In this document: piece by piece, positions 12,628 through 13,836 of the stretch
Position numbering within the stretch: the stretch's first letter is position 1
Layout of the letters: the number at the start of each line of letters is the position of its first letter
Origin: Candidatus Saccharimonadota bacterium
GTDB taxonomy: Bacteria; Patescibacteriota; Saccharimonadia; Saccharimonadales; UBA7683
Assembly: GCA_018061375.1 (NCBI GenBank)
Contig: JAGOUG010000018.1
Span: forward strand, 1-13,836
Length of the DNA: 13,836 nt
Direction of reading: 5' to 3'
Position numbers and translations under genes: made by a program
The notes under the pieces: generated by a model
The model's database searches: none
Told to the model about the DNA's origin: nothing
What the model saw: the letters and a program-made list of their open reading frames with translations, nothing else

Positions 12628-13392
12628 TCATCCCAACAGATCAGTTGAGGACTGGGCAATTTGCTTATCCAGTGATTCTGAGGCTTTTTTGAAGTCATTG
12701 TTTACTTCTTTTGCATAAGGATTGTCATGCATAATTGATTCAAAGAGATCCCAGCTGTCTTTTGCTTGTATGTTCTTCATGTCATATAAATCATCGTAGG
12801 CAAGCGTACTCAGTTCGCTTTTGGGTATGTCCATAATATCCATAACTCGGGCGATATAATGGCTGAGCCCCTGCACGTAGGCCATCTCTCTATCGTGTTC
12901 TTCGGGAGTACGTTTGATAATTGTGAGTTCTAGTGTGTTTGAGATAAATGCTTCGAGCTTCTTAAGCAACTCATCATCAGCACGCACTGGCGTAACCACA
13001 CAGCGTAGCCCTTCAATTCCCTCATTTTTTGCAATACTCGCCGGACCAAACATTGGATGTGTGCCGATAATACTACACGTTTTAGGTAGTAGTCGTTGAA
13101 GCACCTCTAACGGCTTAACCTTAACCGAACACACATCAATAATTAACGCCTCAGGGTTAATGAGGCGTTTATGATCTGTAAAAAAATCTTCGAAAAACTG
13201 TGATGGAATTGAAGGAATCAGTATCGGCTGTGAAAGCACCGTTTTTACAGGTGCAAATTTTGCGCCAAAACCTGCATCACCCTCAGTTTTTGAACGTGAA
13301 CTCACAACAATATCTGCGTATGGCGAAAGATATTCAATCATTACTTTAGTGAAATCACCATACCCCGCTATCCCTATCTGATACTTCTTCAA
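12628..13392 (-). CDS. Prephenate/arogenate dehydrogenase-like protein
   Basis: A 254-residue NAD(P)-dependent dehydrogenase of the TyrA family. The N-terminal Rossmann motif is IGIAGYGDFTKVM (residues 6-18), with the third glycine of GxGxxG replaced by Thr. DVCSVK is at 86-91 and the family signature GTHPMFGP at 110-117. The C-terminal half (HDREMAYVQGLSHYIARVMD) is the helical dimerisation part. Family members oxidatively decarboxylate prephenate or arogenate in tyrosine biosynthesis, but reduced epibionts usually lack the rest of that pathway, so the substrate may differ. The start is a TTG at 13392 that overlaps the upstream gene's TGA by four bases (TTGA), a coupled start. The same operon holds the NIF3-type protein before it and the MBL hydrolase after it. 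Confidence 0.87.
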   Translation of the reverse strand: MKKYQIGIAGYGDFTKVMIEYLSPYADIVVSSRSKTEGDAGFGAKFAPVKTVLSQPILIPSIPSQFFEDFFTDHKRLINPEALIIDVCSVKVKPLEVLQRLLPKTCSIIGTHPMFGPASIAKNEGIEGLRCVVTPVRADDELLKKLEAFISNTLELTIIKRTPEEHDREMAYVQGLSHYIARVMDIMDIPKSELSTLAYDDLYDMKNIQAKDSWDLFESIMHDNPYAKEVNNDFKKASESLDKQIAQSSTDLLG

Positions 13393-13709
13393 AACTCTAA
13401 CCTCTCATATATGTCATATGTTGGCTCTTCGTACGGATGAACTGACTTAATTGCCCTAATCACGTCTGGAACAAGCCGTAACTCACATGTCATTTCTATT
13501 CGGTCTTCTTCAACCTTCTCAAATGTACCCACCTCTCCAACAGCAGGCTGCGCTCCCTGCAGTGGCAGAAATCTACCGGTACCACGAGAACTAAAACTAC
13601 AGTGTGAGTAGTTACCAATTATTCCGGCACCAGCATCGCCCATCGCTTGTACGAGAGAATCCGTAGCCTCAACTGGAACATGTACGACGATTTTAACTGT
13701 TTGCGACAT
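13389..13709 (-). CDS. NIF3-type PII-like domain protein
   Basis: A stand-alone 106-residue version of the PII/CutA-like insert domain found inside NIF3/YqfO (GTP cyclohydrolase 1 type 2-like) proteins. Diagnostic parts are the N-terminal VKIVVHVPVEATDSLVQAMGDAGAG, the IGNYSHCSFSSRGTGRFLP loop, VGEVGTFEKVEEDRIE, and the closing HPYEEPTYDIY, all conserved in that domain. The metal-binding NIF3 body is absent. I start at 13709 (MSQTVK) because GAAGGAG lies about seven bases upstream; the ATG at 13724 would put the ribosome binding site inside the gene. The function of the isolated domain is not established; it may be a small-molecule or metal sensor. It is translationally coupled to the TyrA-like gene by the TTGA overlap. 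Confidence 0.85.
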   Translation of the reverse strand: MSQTVKIVVHVPVEATDSLVQAMGDAGAGIIGNYSHCSFSSRGTGRFLPLQGAQPAVGEVGTFEKVEEDRIEMTCELRLVPDVIRAIKSVHPYEEPTYDIYERLEF

Positions 13710-13737
13710 GAAATACTCCTTCAACTAACGATCTAAG

Positions 13738-13836
13738 TGGCGGAGAGAGCGGGATTATCCTATGGATGCGCTCTGCACATGTGCTCGGAGCAAGCTCCTG
13801 CGCGCATGCTTGATCTTCGAACCTGAGAACCGAATC
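13738..13836 (-). other. Right edge: tRNA-Ser 3'-end-like sequence or gene tail
   Basis: Read on the minus strand, 13756-13738 gives AATCCCGCTCTCTCCGCCA, which has the look of the 3' half of a tRNA-Ser (T-stem strand CCCGC, acceptor strand TCTCTCC, then GCCA). The bases before it do not form the expected T-arm, and no matching GGAGAGA lies in the window. GGTTCGAA, as found in T-loops, occurs about 60 bases upstream (13816-13823). The stretch between is palindrome-rich (GCACATGTGC; GGAG-CAAG-CTCC; ATGCGC with GCGCAT). An alternative reading is the end of an upstream protein gene: one frame gives FSGSKIKHARRSLLRAHVQSASIG and then a stop at about 13755-13757. The base composition is more GC-rich than the neighbouring genes. 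I cannot decide with the edge missing. Confidence 0.25.

Noticed and set aside
1..13836. CRISPR array, rRNA gene, transposase or toxin-antitoxin pair.
   Set aside because: I looked for regularly spaced direct repeats, rRNA signatures, DDE/tyrosine recombinase motifs and small paired genes and found none. The repeats present are inverted, not direct.

Overview
The window looks like a piece of a reduced, Gram-positive-like Candidate Phyla Radiation genome, most likely Candidatus Saccharibacteria (TM7). This is inferred from gene style: small single-copy housekeeping genes, an AT-leaning codon choice, surface proteins with sortase-type tails, TGA used as a normal stop, and very short or absent 5' leaders. 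No marker in the window proves the lineage.

Layout. (1) About 226-2254 is a GC-rich block holding a small multi-helix membrane protein whose frame is broken by one base, and a secreted lipoprotein with a Pro/Thr-rich tail. Their codon use is unlike everything to the right. (2) 2096-2440 is almost gene-free and packed with perfect and near-perfect inverted repeats, including a three-way-junction-like fold and a palindromic, MITE-like element. (3) 2596-4554 encodes a large secreted surface protein (two DUF11-type repeats, a PKD-like domain, an IPSTG tail), closed by a bidirectional terminator facing argS. (4) 4650-6677 on the minus strand carries argS and a small upstream gene of unknown function. 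(5) 6821-6913 is tRNA-Ser(GCU), followed by a terminator, yaaA and a short CDF-like His-rich membrane protein that overlaps alkD tail to tail. (6) 9192-10040 (minus) is a second surface protein, with an LAATG sorting tail. It is divergent from rlmH, which is followed by uppP and a class I glutamine amidotransferase. (7) 11968-13709 (minus) holds a NIF3-type domain protein, a TyrA-like dehydrogenase and an UlaG-type metallo-beta-lactamase-fold hydrolase. The right edge contains a stretch resembling the 3' end of a tRNA-Ser, but no complete tRNA fits.

Gene expression appears to fall into two classes. Six housekeeping genes (argS, yaaA, alkD, rlmH, uppP, the MBL hydrolase) have a TATAAT-like hexamer ending 6-7 bases before the start codon and no Shine-Dalgarno sequence, which is the signature of leaderless transcripts. 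The secreted and surface proteins, the lipoprotein and the NIF3-type gene have clear Shine-Dalgarno sequences. UppP (undecaprenyl phosphate recycling) and two sortase-type substrates point to an active cell envelope, as expected for a surface-attached epibiont. The best candidates for something undescribed are the GC-rich block with its palindromic right flank, the leaderless/leadered split, and the minimal CDF-like protein.
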